Shown one piece after another: positions 1 through 9,044 of a DNA stretch of 64,000 nucleotides. The stretch's first letter is position 1, and the number at the start of each line of letters is the position of its first letter. The DNA is from Aliiroseovarius salicola (lineage in GTDB: Bacteria; Pseudomonadota; Alphaproteobacteria; Rhodobacterales; Rhodobacteraceae), in NCBI RefSeq assembly GCF_027891095.1, contig NZ_JAQIIO010000008.1:62001-126000 (forward strand). The letters run 5' to 3'. Position numbers and translations under genes: made by a program. The notes below the pieces were generated by a model. It worked only from the letters and a program-made list of their open reading frames with translations, was not told where the DNA came from and did not search any database.

Positions 1-768
<768 letters not shown>

Positions 769-776
769 TCAGACGA

Positions 777-1064
777 TCAGGACAGGATGCCCATGATGTC
801 GCTTTCTTTCATGATCAGCAGCTCTTCACCGTCGATGGTGATTTCGGTGCCGGACCATTTGCCGAACAGGACTTTATCGCCTGCGTTCACGGCCGGTGCG
901 ATCAGTTCGCCGCTATCTTTGCGGGCACCTTCGCCAACCGAGATCACTTCGCCTTCGGCGGGTTTCTCTTTGGCGCTTTCGGGGATGATCAGGCCACCTG
1001 CGGTTTTTTCGTCGCTTTCAACACGGCGAACCAGAACGCGGTCATGCAGCGGAGTAAATGCCAT
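777..1064 (-). CDS. groES: co-chaperonin GroES
   Basis: A 95-residue protein starting [17 protein letters not shown], the conserved opening of the 10-kDa chaperonin, with the mobile loop (GGLIIPESA, about residues 23-31) that docks onto GroEL and the C-terminal beta strand ending IMGILS. Length is normal for the family. It caps the GroEL ring in the cytoplasm. It is the first gene of groESL; a CIRCE operator and a sigma70-like promoter sit directly upstream, so HrcA-repressed heat-shock control is expected. Confidence 0.98.
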   Translation of the reverse strand: MAFTPLHDRVLVRRVESDEKTAGGLIIPESAKEKPAEGEVISVGEGARKDSGELIAPAVNAGDKVLFGKWSGTEITIDGEELLIMKESDIMGILS

Positions 1065-1115
1065 TTCTGAGGCTCCCTAAGCTCAGTTTCGTTTCAATTT
1101 GCGCTTTCTTGCGCT

Positions 1116-1142
1116 TTGGCACTCACCTGAGGAGAGTGCTAA
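1116..1142 (-). promoter_or_regulatory. CIRCE operator (HrcA binding site) of groESL
   Basis: Inverted repeat TTGGCACTC - 9 nt - GAGTGCTAA, one base away from the canonical CIRCE arms TTAGCACTC/GAGTGCTAA. It lies about 50 bp before the groES start. CIRCE is the binding site of the heat-inactivated repressor HrcA. hrcA itself is not in this window. Confidence 0.95.
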
Positions 1143-1150
1143 CGGCGAAA

Positions 1151-1179
1151 CAGTTAGGCATGTGATTGGGGGGTGTCAA
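1151..1179 (-). promoter_or_regulatory. probable groESL promoter
   Basis: On the minus strand a perfect -35 TTGACA (1174-1179) is followed after 17 bp by TAACTG (1151-1156) as a weaker -10. Initiation would fall just before the CIRCE palindrome, so bound HrcA would block the start region. The -10 match is only partial. Confidence 0.55.
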
Positions 1180-1283
1180 CAGCACCTAGCTCATTTTTTC
1201 CACTTGCGAAATGTCATTCACTGCAATTCATTTCAACTTATACGTTTTCAGAATTTAAGACCCTGACAAAACGGAGTGATTAC

Positions 1284-2303
1284 ATGCAACGTCTTTTCTC
1301 TTTGGCGCTCGCCACATTGTTCGCATTGAACGGCGCCGCCTATGCTCTGTGCACCGGTGCGAATGCTTTGGACAGCCTGCCTGCGTCGACACGTGTGGCC
1401 ATTCAAGACCGGGTAGATGGCATACCGTATTCTGAGGGGCTGCTGTGGCTAGCCGAGAAAGATCAACGCTCATTGGTCTTGATCGGAACGATCCACGTTC
1501 CTGATCCGCGGCTTGATACTCTGTTGGCGCAGCTACAACCGCATCTTGCCAGCGCTGATAAGCTCTTTCTTGAACTCACATCCGAAGAAGAACAGCTGTT
1601 TCAGTCCATGATGCAAAGAGATCCTGCAAAGTTTCTGATCATGTCCGGACCTGGATTGGATGAGAGGCTTTCCCCCGAAGCGTGGAGCAAGCTGACAGAT
1701 ACCCTTGCGGATCTTCCACATCTTGGCCTCCCTCCTGAAGCCGCCAGCCGGCTTCAGCCCTGGTTCCTTGGGCTATTGCTCGCCATGCCCCCTTGCATGT
1801 TCGACTCCCTTGCCCAAGGAAAACTTGGGCTTGACCGTCGCATTGAGAAAGCAGCGGCACAGCTGGATCTTCCAGCAGGCGGGCTAGATGACCCGCAATC
1901 ATTGATGGATATGTTTTCGGATCATCCTCTCGACGAACAGATCGAAGACATGGAAGCCGGCATAATGCTGATGGACCACGATCCATCTAGTATCGTTGCT
2001 CTGGTAGAAAGTTATTTTGATGGCAACTTTCAGATTGGTTGGGAGGTCAGCCTTCAACAGGGGCGCGACGTCGCAGCCAAAACAGGGCGCACGGCTTGGC
2101 TGGATGCCGAAATCGCCGAGATGGAGTACCAGATGTTGACGGTCAGAAACCAGCTATGGCTGGAAGAACTGACCCAAGAGAACCAACCTGCTCGGGCAGT
2201 GATCGCCGTTGGAGCGGCGCATATGCCCGGAGAATCCGGGCTTCTGAACCTGTTGGCACAGGACGGTTGGAATATCTCTTCAATCGCGCTGGATCTTCCA
2301 TAA
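1284..2303 (+). CDS. TraB/GumN family secreted protein
   Basis: A 339-residue protein that begins with a signal peptide (MQRLFSLALATLFALNGAAYA) and carries the two hallmark motifs of the TraB/GumN family: an N-terminal GTIHVPDPR and a C-terminal VGAAHMPGESGLLNLL. The family is related to Tiki-type metal-dependent proteases, and the paired G-x-x-H motifs are thought to be the metal/active-site elements, but the bacterial substrates are unknown. The ATG at 1284 is chosen because the signal peptide starts there and ACGGAG lies upstream; longer in-frame starts would bury the signal. It stands alone, divergent from groESL. Function beyond export and possible hydrolase activity is not shown by the sequence. 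Confidence 0.85.
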   Translation: MQRLFSLALATLFALNGAAYALCTGANALDSLPASTRVAIQDRVDGIPYSEGLLWLAEKDQRSLVLIGTIHVPDPRLDTLLAQLQPHLASADKLFLELTSEEEQLFQSMMQRDPAKFLIMSGPGLDERLSPEAWSKLTDTLADLPHLGLPPEAASRLQPWFLGLLLAMPPCMFDSLAQGKLGLDRRIEKAAAQLDLPAGGLDDPQSLMDMFSDHPLDEQIEDMEAGIMLMDHDPSSIVALVESYFDGNFQIGWEVSLQQGRDVAAKTGRTAWLDAEIAEMEYQMLTVRNQLWLEELTQENQPARAVIAVGAAHMPGESGLLNLLAQDGWNISSIALDLP

Positions 2304-2493
2304 AACGCAAAAGAGTGGATGGCCCAATTGCGGGTCATTCCTCAATCAGTGCATCAAATGTGGCGGCAGATCTGACAAATTAGAGCCTGAGGACAATCCA
2401 TTTGGACAGGTAAGGCGACGCAGGAATGATGCCTTTAATATTCCGGCGTTACAGTTGAGTTGCACTCAGTGGAAACGGTGTCGAACTGAACGG

Positions 2494-3168
2494 TCAGCTG
2501 ATCTCGGATCGACCGCGCTCCGTCAGCCCATAGATGCCGCGCTCTACCCGCTCAAACCAGCCATAGTGATTGGCCGCCATCATGGTCGTAGCCTTCGCGA
2601 CCCCGGTTGCCCTGGCCAGCGCGGCGCCTTTCATCGGACCATGTTCAGCCAGATGTACAGCAAGTTTCTCGGCATCCTGACGGTAGGCGGTCACGATCTT
2701 TCCATTGGTACCACCGGTATTGGGATCACCCTTACGCCGGACAAACTCCCCTAAAAGCTTTGCTGATTTCACCTTTGATTTTCTCGGCTGAAACGGGGCC
2801 GGATCACAGTGCAACTGCACAAAACCGTCGTTCATCCGAACCGAGAGCACTCCCAGCCCCAAGCGACGACATAGACCGATATTTCCTTTGAATGCCCGCC
2901 ATCCGGCCCGCCCGGCCCAGCGCGGCACTGCCACATAGACATGGTCGCTGATCGCCTGCCGCGCGACGGCCTGTTGTAGAAGCGTCAGAGAGAACCCGGA
3001 TTTGAGCTCAACCACCACAGGTGCGCATGTCTCACGAAGCGCAACCACATCTGCACCGGCCACCTCGGCCTTCACTTCATAGCCTAGCTCTTCGAGCCAG
3101 GCCTTCACCGGGGCGTAAAGATCGGTTTCGGCGGGTTTGCTCACTGTCCTACTGCCTTTGGGTCTCAT
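2494..3168 (-). CDS. DUF2161 protein: PD-(D/E)XK-like domain plus winged helix
   Basis: The 224-residue product matches my memory of the DUF2161 family, annotated as putative PD-(D/E)XK-type phosphodiesterases. Residues about 14-60 show the fold's pattern: an early Glu, Asp40, then a beta strand ending in E54-L-K56 (VVVELKSGF). Residues about 160-220 look like a winged helix (KGAALARATGVAKATTMMAA followed by GIYGLTERG). The combination suggests a DNA-acting nuclease-like protein, but neither substrate nor target is known. The start could be the ATG at 3168 or an in-frame GTG at 3144 preceded by AGGA with short spacing. An octamer tandem repeat lies about 40 bp upstream. Confidence 0.8.
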   Translation of the reverse strand: MRPKGSRTVSKPAETDLYAPVKAWLEELGYEVKAEVAGADVVALRETCAPVVVELKSGFSLTLLQQAVARQAISDHVYVAVPRWAGRAGWRAFKGNIGLCRRLGLGVLSVRMNDGFVQLHCDPAPFQPRKSKVKSAKLLGEFVRRKGDPNTGGTNGKIVTAYRQDAEKLAVHLAEHGPMKGAALARATGVAKATTMMAANHYGWFERVERGIYGLTERGRSEIS

Positions 3169-3206
3169 TTTGCCGACCCGCTGCTCTTGATCACAAAACC
3201 AGAATA

Positions 3207-3258
3207 CTAGTTTTCTAGTTTTCTAGTTTTCTAGTTTTCTAGTTTTCTAGTTTTCTAG
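3207..3258. repeat. 8-bp tandem repeat (CTAGTTTT)6 plus CTAG
   Basis: Six perfect head-to-tail copies of CTAGTTTT followed by a seventh CTAG. It lies between the divergent DUF2161 gene (start 3168) and the pyrophosphatase gene (start 3392). CTAG is normally one of the rarest tetramers in proteobacterial DNA, so seven palindromic CTAGs spaced exactly 8 bp apart stand out. Such octamer arrays can change copy number by slippage. Confidence 0.97.
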
Positions 3259-3391
3259 AAAAGGCGCGACGCCCCGCCCCGTCAACCAAAATCACACATG
3301 CGCCAATCTGTCAGCGCCAACACAGGTGACAAGCCCTTCCCCCCCTCTTATAAGGCCCCAAAACTCCCTGTTTCAAAGACGGAATGATCTC

Positions 3392-4312
3392 ATGACCACC
3401 CTTGTTTTCGGCCACAAATCGCCTGACACCGACTCCACCGGCTCGCCCATCGTCTGGGCCTGGTATCTGAACGAAGTGAAAGGCGTTGACGCCAAACCCG
3501 TTCTGCTTGGCACTCCCAACACCGAAGCCCAGTTCATGGTTGAGCGCTGGGGTTTTGAGATGCCCGAGATCATCGAGAACGTGGCCGACAATCAGGCTTG
3601 TGTTGTGGTCGACACCAACAACCCCGCCGAACTGCCCGCCAACATCAACGGTGCAGACGTTCAGGCGATCATCGACCACCACAAGCTGGTAGGTGGCCTG
3701 GAGACCAAAGGCCCGATCGACATCACCATCCGTCCGCTGGCCTGCACCGCCACCATCATGATCGACCTGATGGGCGACGATGCCGCCAAGATGCCCGACA
3801 ATATCAAAGGTGCGGCGCTGACCTGCATCCTGTCGGACACGCTGGAGTTCCGTTCGCCCACCACCACCGATCACGACCGTGAAGTGACCGAAAAACTGGC
3901 TGCCGATCTAGGCATCGACATTTCGGCCTACGCGTCGGAAATGTTCGAAGCGAAGTCAGACGTGTCGGCCTTCTCCGCCGCTGAACTTTGCCGCCTTGAT
4001 TCCAAAGAATACGAAGTAGATGGCGTAAAATTCCGCGTGGGTGTTCTGGAAACCACTGCACCGAAGATGATCCTCGATCGCAAGGACGAGCTGGTCGCCG
4101 CCATGCCGGAAGTCTGCAAGGAAGATGGTCTCGATCAGGTGCTGCTCTTCGTGGTCGACATCCTGAACGAAGAAGCCACTCTGTTTGTGCCGAACGACCT
4201 GATCAAAGGCGTAGCTGAGAAGAGCTTTGGCGCCACAGTTGACGGCGACACCGTGGTCCTGCCCGGCATCATGAGCCGCAAAAAACAGATCATCCCGAAC
4301 CTGGCTGTGTAA
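3392..4312 (+). CDS. ppaC: manganese-dependent inorganic pyrophosphatase (family II)
   Basis: The 306-residue protein has the DHH-superfamily signatures of family II pyrophosphatases: GHKSPDTDS (His8, Asp12, Asp14), VVVDTNN (Asp74), IIDHHK (Asp95-His97) and the C-terminal SRKKQ substrate motif. It hydrolyses cytoplasmic PPi to two phosphates, pulling biosynthetic reactions forward; Mn2+/Co2+ is the usual cofactor. The ATG at 3392 gives the family's normal length (about 305-310); an upstream in-frame start would add 22 unrelated residues. A strong terminator follows. The monocistronic gene is divergent from DUF2161. Confidence 0.95.
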   Translation: MTTLVFGHKSPDTDSTGSPIVWAWYLNEVKGVDAKPVLLGTPNTEAQFMVERWGFEMPEIIENVADNQACVVVDTNNPAELPANINGADVQAIIDHHKLVGGLETKGPIDITIRPLACTATIMIDLMGDDAAKMPDNIKGAALTCILSDTLEFRSPTTTDHDREVTEKLAADLGIDISAYASEMFEAKSDVSAFSAAELCRLDSKEYEVDGVKFRVGVLETTAPKMILDRKDELVAAMPEVCKEDGLDQVLLFVVDILNEEATLFVPNDLIKGVAEKSFGATVDGDTVVLPGIMSRKKQIIPNLAV

Positions 4313-4336
4313 GCCCGGCCCAACGGACAAGATCAG

Positions 4337-4366
4337 CGAGGCGCCATTTGGCGCCTCGTTTCGTTT
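4337..4366 (+). terminator. Rho-independent terminator after ppaC
   Basis: Nine-base-pair GC stem CGAGGCGCC / GGCGCCTCG with a 4-nt loop, then TTTCGTTTT. It lies 24 bp after the ppaC stop codon and just before the end of the convergent GST gene. Confidence 0.9.
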
Positions 4367-4371
4367 TCCAC

Positions 4372-5175
4372 TCAGATGAGACCCAGATCCGCATCGGACG
4401 GAGAAGGCGCATATTTGTCGCGCGGCGGCCATGGGCGATCTTGCCAGTGTGGCTCAAACACAAAACTGGATCGGTTGCGCCCCTCAACAAGTGCACCATT
4501 CCCAGCCCCCAAAGCATAGTCAAAATAGAGTTTCACGATCTCTTCGCGGCTCACCTGTTGGGCCGCAGGATGGGAAAGACAAGCGTCCCGCCAACGGCGT
4601 ACACGATCATATTCCTCTCCTTCCGGCAGCTCGAACCCTTCGTAATAGTCAAGGAACCAGAAGCGCATGAACATGGGGGTAAACACAGCTTCTGCCAATC
4701 CGAACTGATCGAACAGAAACACCCCATCAGGATTGTGATCCATCAGAAACCCGTTGAGATCCCGGTACAGAGATCGCATCTTTTCTAAATGGTTTGAGCG
4801 AGCGGTGCGATCCTGGTTCATGACCATCATATATCCGGCCATTGTGAAGGGGCCTTCCATGGAAACCATCATCTGTTCAACTGCGCGCTCGTACGGATCG
4901 CTCCTTGCAATTTGTGGAGCGATGGTCTCATCAAAATAGGACAGGATCACCAAACTTTCCTTGAGGATTCGCCCATCAGGGAACTCCAATACAGGCAAGG
5001 CAGTCGAGCCACGCGTCTTGCGCAAAAATTCCGGATCCCGAGGGCGCGTGATGTCGATCACAGAATAGGTTACGGCTTTCTGATGCCCCTTGAGGTGGAG
5101 AAGAATGGCCAACCTTTGTGAAAACGGACAAACAGGGATGTGATAAAGAATTGGGTTTTGCAAAATATCTCTCAT
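4372..5175 (-). CDS. glutathione S-transferase family protein
   Basis: A 267-residue protein with an N-terminal thioredoxin-like GST domain: LYHIPVCPFSQRLAILL places a catalytic-type Cys16 in a CPFS motif, as in omega-like and related GSTs, and STALPVLEF plus ILKESLVI supply the cis-proline glutathione-binding loop. The remainder (about 100-230) is the all-helical C-terminal domain, and the last 35 residues form a proline-rich extension. Cys rather than Ser/Tyr at the active site suggests thiol transfer or dehydroascorbate-type activity rather than classical conjugation; the substrate cannot be read. It is convergent with ppaC. Confidence 0.85.
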   Translation of the reverse strand: MRDILQNPILYHIPVCPFSQRLAILLHLKGHQKAVTYSVIDITRPRDPEFLRKTRGSTALPVLEFPDGRILKESLVILSYFDETIAPQIARSDPYERAVEQMMVSMEGPFTMAGYMMVMNQDRTARSNHLEKMRSLYRDLNGFLMDHNPDGVFLFDQFGLAEAVFTPMFMRFWFLDYYEGFELPEGEEYDRVRRWRDACLSHPAAQQVSREEIVKLYFDYALGAGNGALVEGRNRSSFVFEPHWQDRPWPPRDKYAPSPSDADLGLI

Positions 5176-5310
5176 GCTTTGCCTTCAATACTCGCAAGTT
5201 TAGCGATGCTGATGTTTCCTGTCATCTGCATGAGAAAGCCTGCAATGAGCCTGCCACCGACCCTACTCTAACATGCCTTTCAGTCACTCTATCATGCGTT
5301 TATGGAGCAT

Positions 5311-6111
5311 TCACCGCCCCGCCCGGATCCGCTCCACTTCCGCCAGAACCACTTCCACACGGCGACGATCCGACGGGTGGGTGGACCAGAAATTGCCCTG
5401 CCCGCGTGATCCACTTTTGGCTGCGGAACGCACAAAGAACTGCACCCCTTTCACGGGATCGTAACCCGCCGCATAGGCGATACGGGTGCCAAGGATATCA
5501 CTTTCCAACTCATATTCCTTTGAATAGGCGCGCCCGCCGATGGTGGCACCGATATCCATGCCCAGATCCACAGTCGAAGCATCCGCGCCCATCGCTGCGG
5601 TCAGGGCGCCGAGGATCAACGCTCCGGCCTGTGCCTGACGCACAGTTTTCTGGATGTGCTGCCCCAGCATATGCCCGTATTCATGACCGATCACAAAAGC
5701 GACCTCGTCATCCGATCCGCTTTCTTGCAACAGCGGCACTGAGACCCGAACAATCGGTCGTCCCTTGTTGAAGGTGAAATAGGCGTTGGGTTCCTTGAGT
5801 TTGGGGTCAATAGCAATATCGACAGCACAAAACGCGTCACTTCCTCCGGGACGAGTGGTCCGACAGTAATTCACGCCAGCCTGACGGACCCGCGGCATGA
5901 CCCGGTGAAACCGGGCCACGGCAGCCTCGCGCGACAGCTTGCCCGCGTTCTGGTATTGCGCTGCCTGATATAGCCCTTCCGCCTGCGACTGATGGCTGCT
6001 CTGTGCTTCTGGCAGGTCAGTGGTGGTGGTACAGCCTGCGAGCGCCAGCATCGACACGGCGATCACTTTGCGCAGAGGTGACGCAATCACGATCTGGAAA
6101 AACTCTGTCAT
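5311..6111 (-). CDS. M48 family metallopeptidase, lipoprotein
   Basis: The product (266 aa from the ATG at 6111) has a lipoprotein signal with lipobox LALAGC (Cys27), so it is probably anchored to an envelope membrane. The zinc-protease motif HEYGH (about residues 143-147) and the downstream YELESD segment near residue 200 supply the M48 ligands. Family members such as LoiP and BepA handle outer-membrane protein quality control, which is the likely role here. The ATG at 6111 is preferred over a TTG four codons upstream because GGAG lies 6 nt before it. Confidence 0.9.
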   Translation of the reverse strand: MTEFFQIVIASPLRKVIAVSMLALAGCTTTTDLPEAQSSHQSQAEGLYQAAQYQNAGKLSREAAVARFHRVMPRVRQAGVNYCRTTRPGGSDAFCAVDIAIDPKLKEPNAYFTFNKGRPIVRVSVPLLQESGSDDEVAFVIGHEYGHMLGQHIQKTVRQAQAGALILGALTAAMGADASTVDLGMDIGATIGGRAYSKEYELESDILGTRIAYAAGYDPVKGVQFFVRSAAKSGSRGQGNFWSTHPSDRRRVEVVLAEVERIRAGR

Positions 6112-6223
6112 GTCACTCTCCAAACCCGGCTGGATGATCTAAACTGGTATAAGTTCTAGCGAATATTCATGGTCAAACCAGCTTTGATTTGGCATATCCC
6201 GCCCATAAGCGAAAAGGATCCCC

Positions 6224-7099
6224 ATGACCCGTATCATCACCGCCCTGTCCGAGATATCCGCCAATTATGACGCCCTCTTCGTTGACCTCTGGGGCTGCGT
6301 ACATAACGGCATCACAGCATTTGACGAGGCCGTGGCCGCACTGCGCGCCTACCGCGCAAATGGCGGTTTTGTGGTTCTGGTGACCAACTCGCCCAAACCC
6401 CGTGCAGGCGTGGCCAATCAACTGCCGGAATTTTGCGTACCGGCAGATTGCTATGACACCATCGCAACCTCAGGCGACAGTGCGCGGGCCGCGATGTTCA
6501 CCGGGGCCGTGGGCCACAAGGTCTTTTTCATGGGGGAATGGGAGCGGGATGCGGGATTTTTTGAGCCGCTTCACGTGATCGACAACCCGGTTGAGATCAC
6601 ACGCGTGCCGGTGGCGGAGGCGGAAGGTATTGTCTGCTGTGGCCCGTTTGATCCGATGGCTGATCCCGACACCTGGCGCGCTGACCTTTTGATGGCAAAG
6701 CAACACGGGCAGAAGCTTCTCTGTGCCAATCCGGATATCATTGTGGACCGTGGCGAGGAACGCGAGTGGTGTGCAGGGGCAGTGGCACGGATGTACACCG
6801 AAATGGGTGGCGAGAGCCTCTATTTCGGCAAGCCCCACCCACCGATTTATGACCTTGCCCGCCGCCGGATGATGGCCGAGGGGCGCGATGTGCCCAACAC
6901 CCGCATTCTAGCCATCGGCGACGGTATCCACACCGATATTCGCGGAGCGCTTGGGGAAGACATCGATTCGCTGTTCATCACCGGTGGATTGGCGCGCAGG
7001 GACACAAGAACCACGACACAGCCTGATCCCGATGCGCTAAGTGCTTTTGTGAAAAAGGAAATGATCACCCCAACTTTTGCGATTGGATATCTGCGTTAA
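6224..7099 (+). CDS. TIGR01459 family HAD-type hydrolase
   Basis: A 291-residue HAD-superfamily protein of the NagD/PNPP-like class. The nucleophile region FVDLWGCVHNG (Asp21) deviates from DxDxT in the way typical of the TIGR01459 group, VVLVTNSPKPR is motif II, YFGKPHPPIY contains the motif III Lys, and IGDGIHTDIRGA is motif IV. Members are predicted phosphatases of unknown substrate, common in alphaproteobacteria. AAGGA precedes the ATG at 6224. It heads a same-strand series with the MaoC and ribF genes. Confidence 0.9.
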   Translation: MTRIITALSEISANYDALFVDLWGCVHNGITAFDEAVAALRAYRANGGFVVLVTNSPKPRAGVANQLPEFCVPADCYDTIATSGDSARAAMFTGAVGHKVFFMGEWERDAGFFEPLHVIDNPVEITRVPVAEAEGIVCCGPFDPMADPDTWRADLLMAKQHGQKLLCANPDIIVDRGEEREWCAGAVARMYTEMGGESLYFGKPHPPIYDLARRRMMAEGRDVPNTRILAIGDGIHTDIRGALGEDIDSLFITGGLARRDTRTTTQPDPDALSAFVKKEMITPTFAIGYLR

Positions 7100-7204
7100 G
7101 GGTAAAATCCCCCTTGCTTTCTGCGACTGCAAAGTAATATTGTTGCGCCATGGACGTGGGGAGCGTCCTTTTGTTACTCGAAGAATGACAGCAAGGGGAA
7201 CACC

Positions 7205-7642
7205 ATGTCAGACACAATCACCCGTGGCACCATCCATGCCGATGAACTTGAGGTCGGCATGTGTCGCACCCTCACCAAGGAAGTCACCGACCGCGATATT
7301 GAGCTGTTTGCCGAAGTGTCGACCGATCGCAATCCGGTCCATCTGGATGACGAATATGCCAACGCAACCATGTTCAAGGGCCGCATCGCCCACGGGATGC
7401 TGACCGCCGGTCTGATTTCAGCCGTGATCGGCGAGCAGCTGCCTGGCCATGGCACGATCTATCTGGGCCAGAACCTCGCCTTCAAAGCACCGGTACGCCC
7501 CGGCGATGTGGTAACCGCAGAAGTGACGGTGATGGAAGTGGATCCTGTCAAGGGTCGCGCCACGCTCAAGACGGAGTGTCTTGTGGATGGCAAACCGGTT
7601 TTGACCGGTGAGGCAAAGGTGCTGGCACCGCGGCGCAGCTGA
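7205..7642 (+). CDS. MaoC family (R)-specific enoyl-CoA hydratase-like protein
   Basis: The 145-residue protein is a single hot-dog domain. The catalytic pattern of (R)-hydratases such as PhaJ is visible as STDRNPVHLDDEY, giving Asp41 and His46 in D-x4-H spacing, followed by GRIAHGMLTAGLISAVIG. Such enzymes hydrate trans-2-enoyl-CoA to (R)-3-hydroxyacyl-CoA, linking beta-oxidation to polyhydroxyalkanoate or lipid synthesis; the physiological substrate here is not determined. AGGGGAAC precedes the ATG. A copy of the dispersed intergenic palindrome begins 11 bp after the stop codon. Confidence 0.88.
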   Translation: MSDTITRGTIHADELEVGMCRTLTKEVTDRDIELFAEVSTDRNPVHLDDEYANATMFKGRIAHGMLTAGLISAVIGEQLPGHGTIYLGQNLAFKAPVRPGDVVTAEVTVMEVDPVKGRATLKTECLVDGKPVLTGEAKVLAPRRS

Positions 7643-7653
7643 TACGTTGGAAT

Positions 7654-7710
7654 GAGGGGCGCTGCCCCTCGCCTCTTCGAGGCTCACCCCGGGATATTTT
7701 TTGCAAGAGG
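7654..7710 (+). repeat. dispersed intergenic palindromic repeat, copy a
   Basis: Starts with the palindrome GAGGGGC-gct-GCCCCTC, then a second hairpin GCCTCttcGAGGC, then CACCCCGGGATATTTTTTGC. The same order of blocks recurs at five other places in the window, in both orientations. The hairpins directly after the MaoC stop codon could act as a terminator or mRNA-end stabiliser. Confidence 0.85.
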
Positions 7711-7787
7711 AAGAGGTGAGCAGGTTTCACCTGTGCTCTGTGCTCACTGGGGTTGCACACGCGCGTTTGGAGCGGTAGAGCAGCCCC

Positions 7788-8726
7788 ATGCGCATCGTTC
7801 GAGACTATCAATTTGTAGCCCCTGAAGATCGCGGCGCGTCCGCCGCGATTGGCAATTTCGATGGGGTCCATCTGGGCCACCAATATGTGATCGATATTGC
7901 TCGGAAAGAGGCCACCGCCACCGGTGCCCCGCTGGGGGTTATGACCTTTGAACCTCATCCACGAGAATATTTTGCACCCAAGGCCCCGCCGTTTCGATTG
8001 ATGGGGTCCGAAGCGCGGGCACACCGGCTGGAGAAGCTGGATGTTGAACGCCTTTATGAACTCAGTTTCAACGATACGCTTTCCGCGCTGACGCCTCGCG
8101 AATTTGCGCAAAATGTGATCGTTGACGGGCTGGGGCTTGCCCATATCGTTGTTGGCGCGGATTTCTGTTTTGGCAAGGGGCGTGCTGGCAATGCGGATGA
8201 CCTGATTGCCCTGGGGCAGGAACTTGGGTTTGGCGTGACCATCGCCCCACTGATGCACGATGCGGGCGAAGAAGTCAGTTCAACCGCGATCCGGAAGGCG
8301 CTGACCGATGGGCGACCTCAGGATGCCGCCCGTATGCTGGGGCATTTGCACAGGATCGAAGGCGAGGTAATTCGGGGTGACCAGCGCGGACGCGATCTGG
8401 GTTTCCCAACCGCCAACATGTCCATCGCGGGTCTGCATCCACCAAGATTCGGTGTCTATGTGGTAGAGATCGATATTTTGACAGGACCGTATCAAGGCAC
8501 TTATGGCGGTGCAGCCTCAATGGGGACGCGCCCGATGTTCGGAGAGAACCTGCCGAATATTGAAAGCTTCATCTTCGACTTCAAAGGCGACATTTACGGT
8601 GAACATCTGTCCGTCGCCCTGATTGAATATCTGCGCCCCGAGTGCAAATTCGAAAACCTGCAAGCACTGATCACCCAAATGAACGCCGATTGCGCCACTG
8701 CGCGCGAGATACTCGCGGCGCGCTGA
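7788..8726 (+). CDS. ribF: bifunctional riboflavin kinase / FAD synthetase
   Basis: The 312-residue protein has the two-domain layout of RibF: an N-terminal nucleotidyltransferase (residues about 15-185) with GNFDGVHLGH at 22-31 and TFEPHPREYF, and a C-terminal flavokinase beginning near 188 with GRDLGFPTAN at 201-210. It phosphorylates riboflavin to FMN and adenylylates FMN to FAD in the cytoplasm. Length is normal for the family. It is followed by the short Dabb gene 11 bp later, probably on the same transcript. Confidence 0.96.
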   Translation: MRIVRDYQFVAPEDRGASAAIGNFDGVHLGHQYVIDIARKEATATGAPLGVMTFEPHPREYFAPKAPPFRLMGSEARAHRLEKLDVERLYELSFNDTLSALTPREFAQNVIVDGLGLAHIVVGADFCFGKGRAGNADDLIALGQELGFGVTIAPLMHDAGEEVSSTAIRKALTDGRPQDAARMLGHLHRIEGEVIRGDQRGRDLGFPTANMSIAGLHPPRFGVYVVEIDILTGPYQGTYGGAASMGTRPMFGENLPNIESFIFDFKGDIYGEHLSVALIEYLRPECKFENLQALITQMNADCATAREILAAR

Positions 8727-8737
8727 AAGGAGATATC

Positions 8738-9037
8738 ATGATCCGACATGTCGTCTTTTTCACCGCACGCAATCCCAATGATCGGGACATGATCTTTGAT
8801 GGGCTTAATCTCTTGCAGGGTATTCCGCACAAACGGTTCCTTGAGGTGGGGTGCAATCTGGCAACCGACCCAATTCCGGGTACTCACCCGGATTTCGTGG
8901 TTTATGGAGAATTTGACGACGAGGCCCAGCTGATCGCCTTCAAGGACCACCCGCTTTATCAGGAAAGCATCAAAAAGGTGCGCCCCCTGCGCGACCTGCG
9001 CATGTCCGCGGATTTCCTGTCCGGTCAGGGCAATTAG
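8738..9037 (+). CDS. Dabb (stress-responsive A/B barrel) domain protein
   Basis: A 99-residue protein beginning MIRHVVFFTARN, typical of the dimeric alpha+beta barrel (Dabb) family: an opening beta strand, a helix, and a second half with DFVVYGEFDDEAQLIAFKDH and the P-L-Y motif DHPLYQ. Members are small ferredoxin-like dimers, some acting as stress proteins or cyclases, mostly of unknown function. AAAGGAG sits 7 nt before the ATG at 8738, which is why this start is preferred over longer frames that run back into ribF. It is tucked between ribF and ycgN. Confidence 0.85.
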   Translation: MIRHVVFFTARNPNDRDMIFDGLNLLQGIPHKRFLEVGCNLATDPIPGTHPDFVVYGEFDDEAQLIAFKDHPLYQESIKKVRPLRDLRMSADFLSGQGN

Positions 9038-9044
9038 CATCGCC

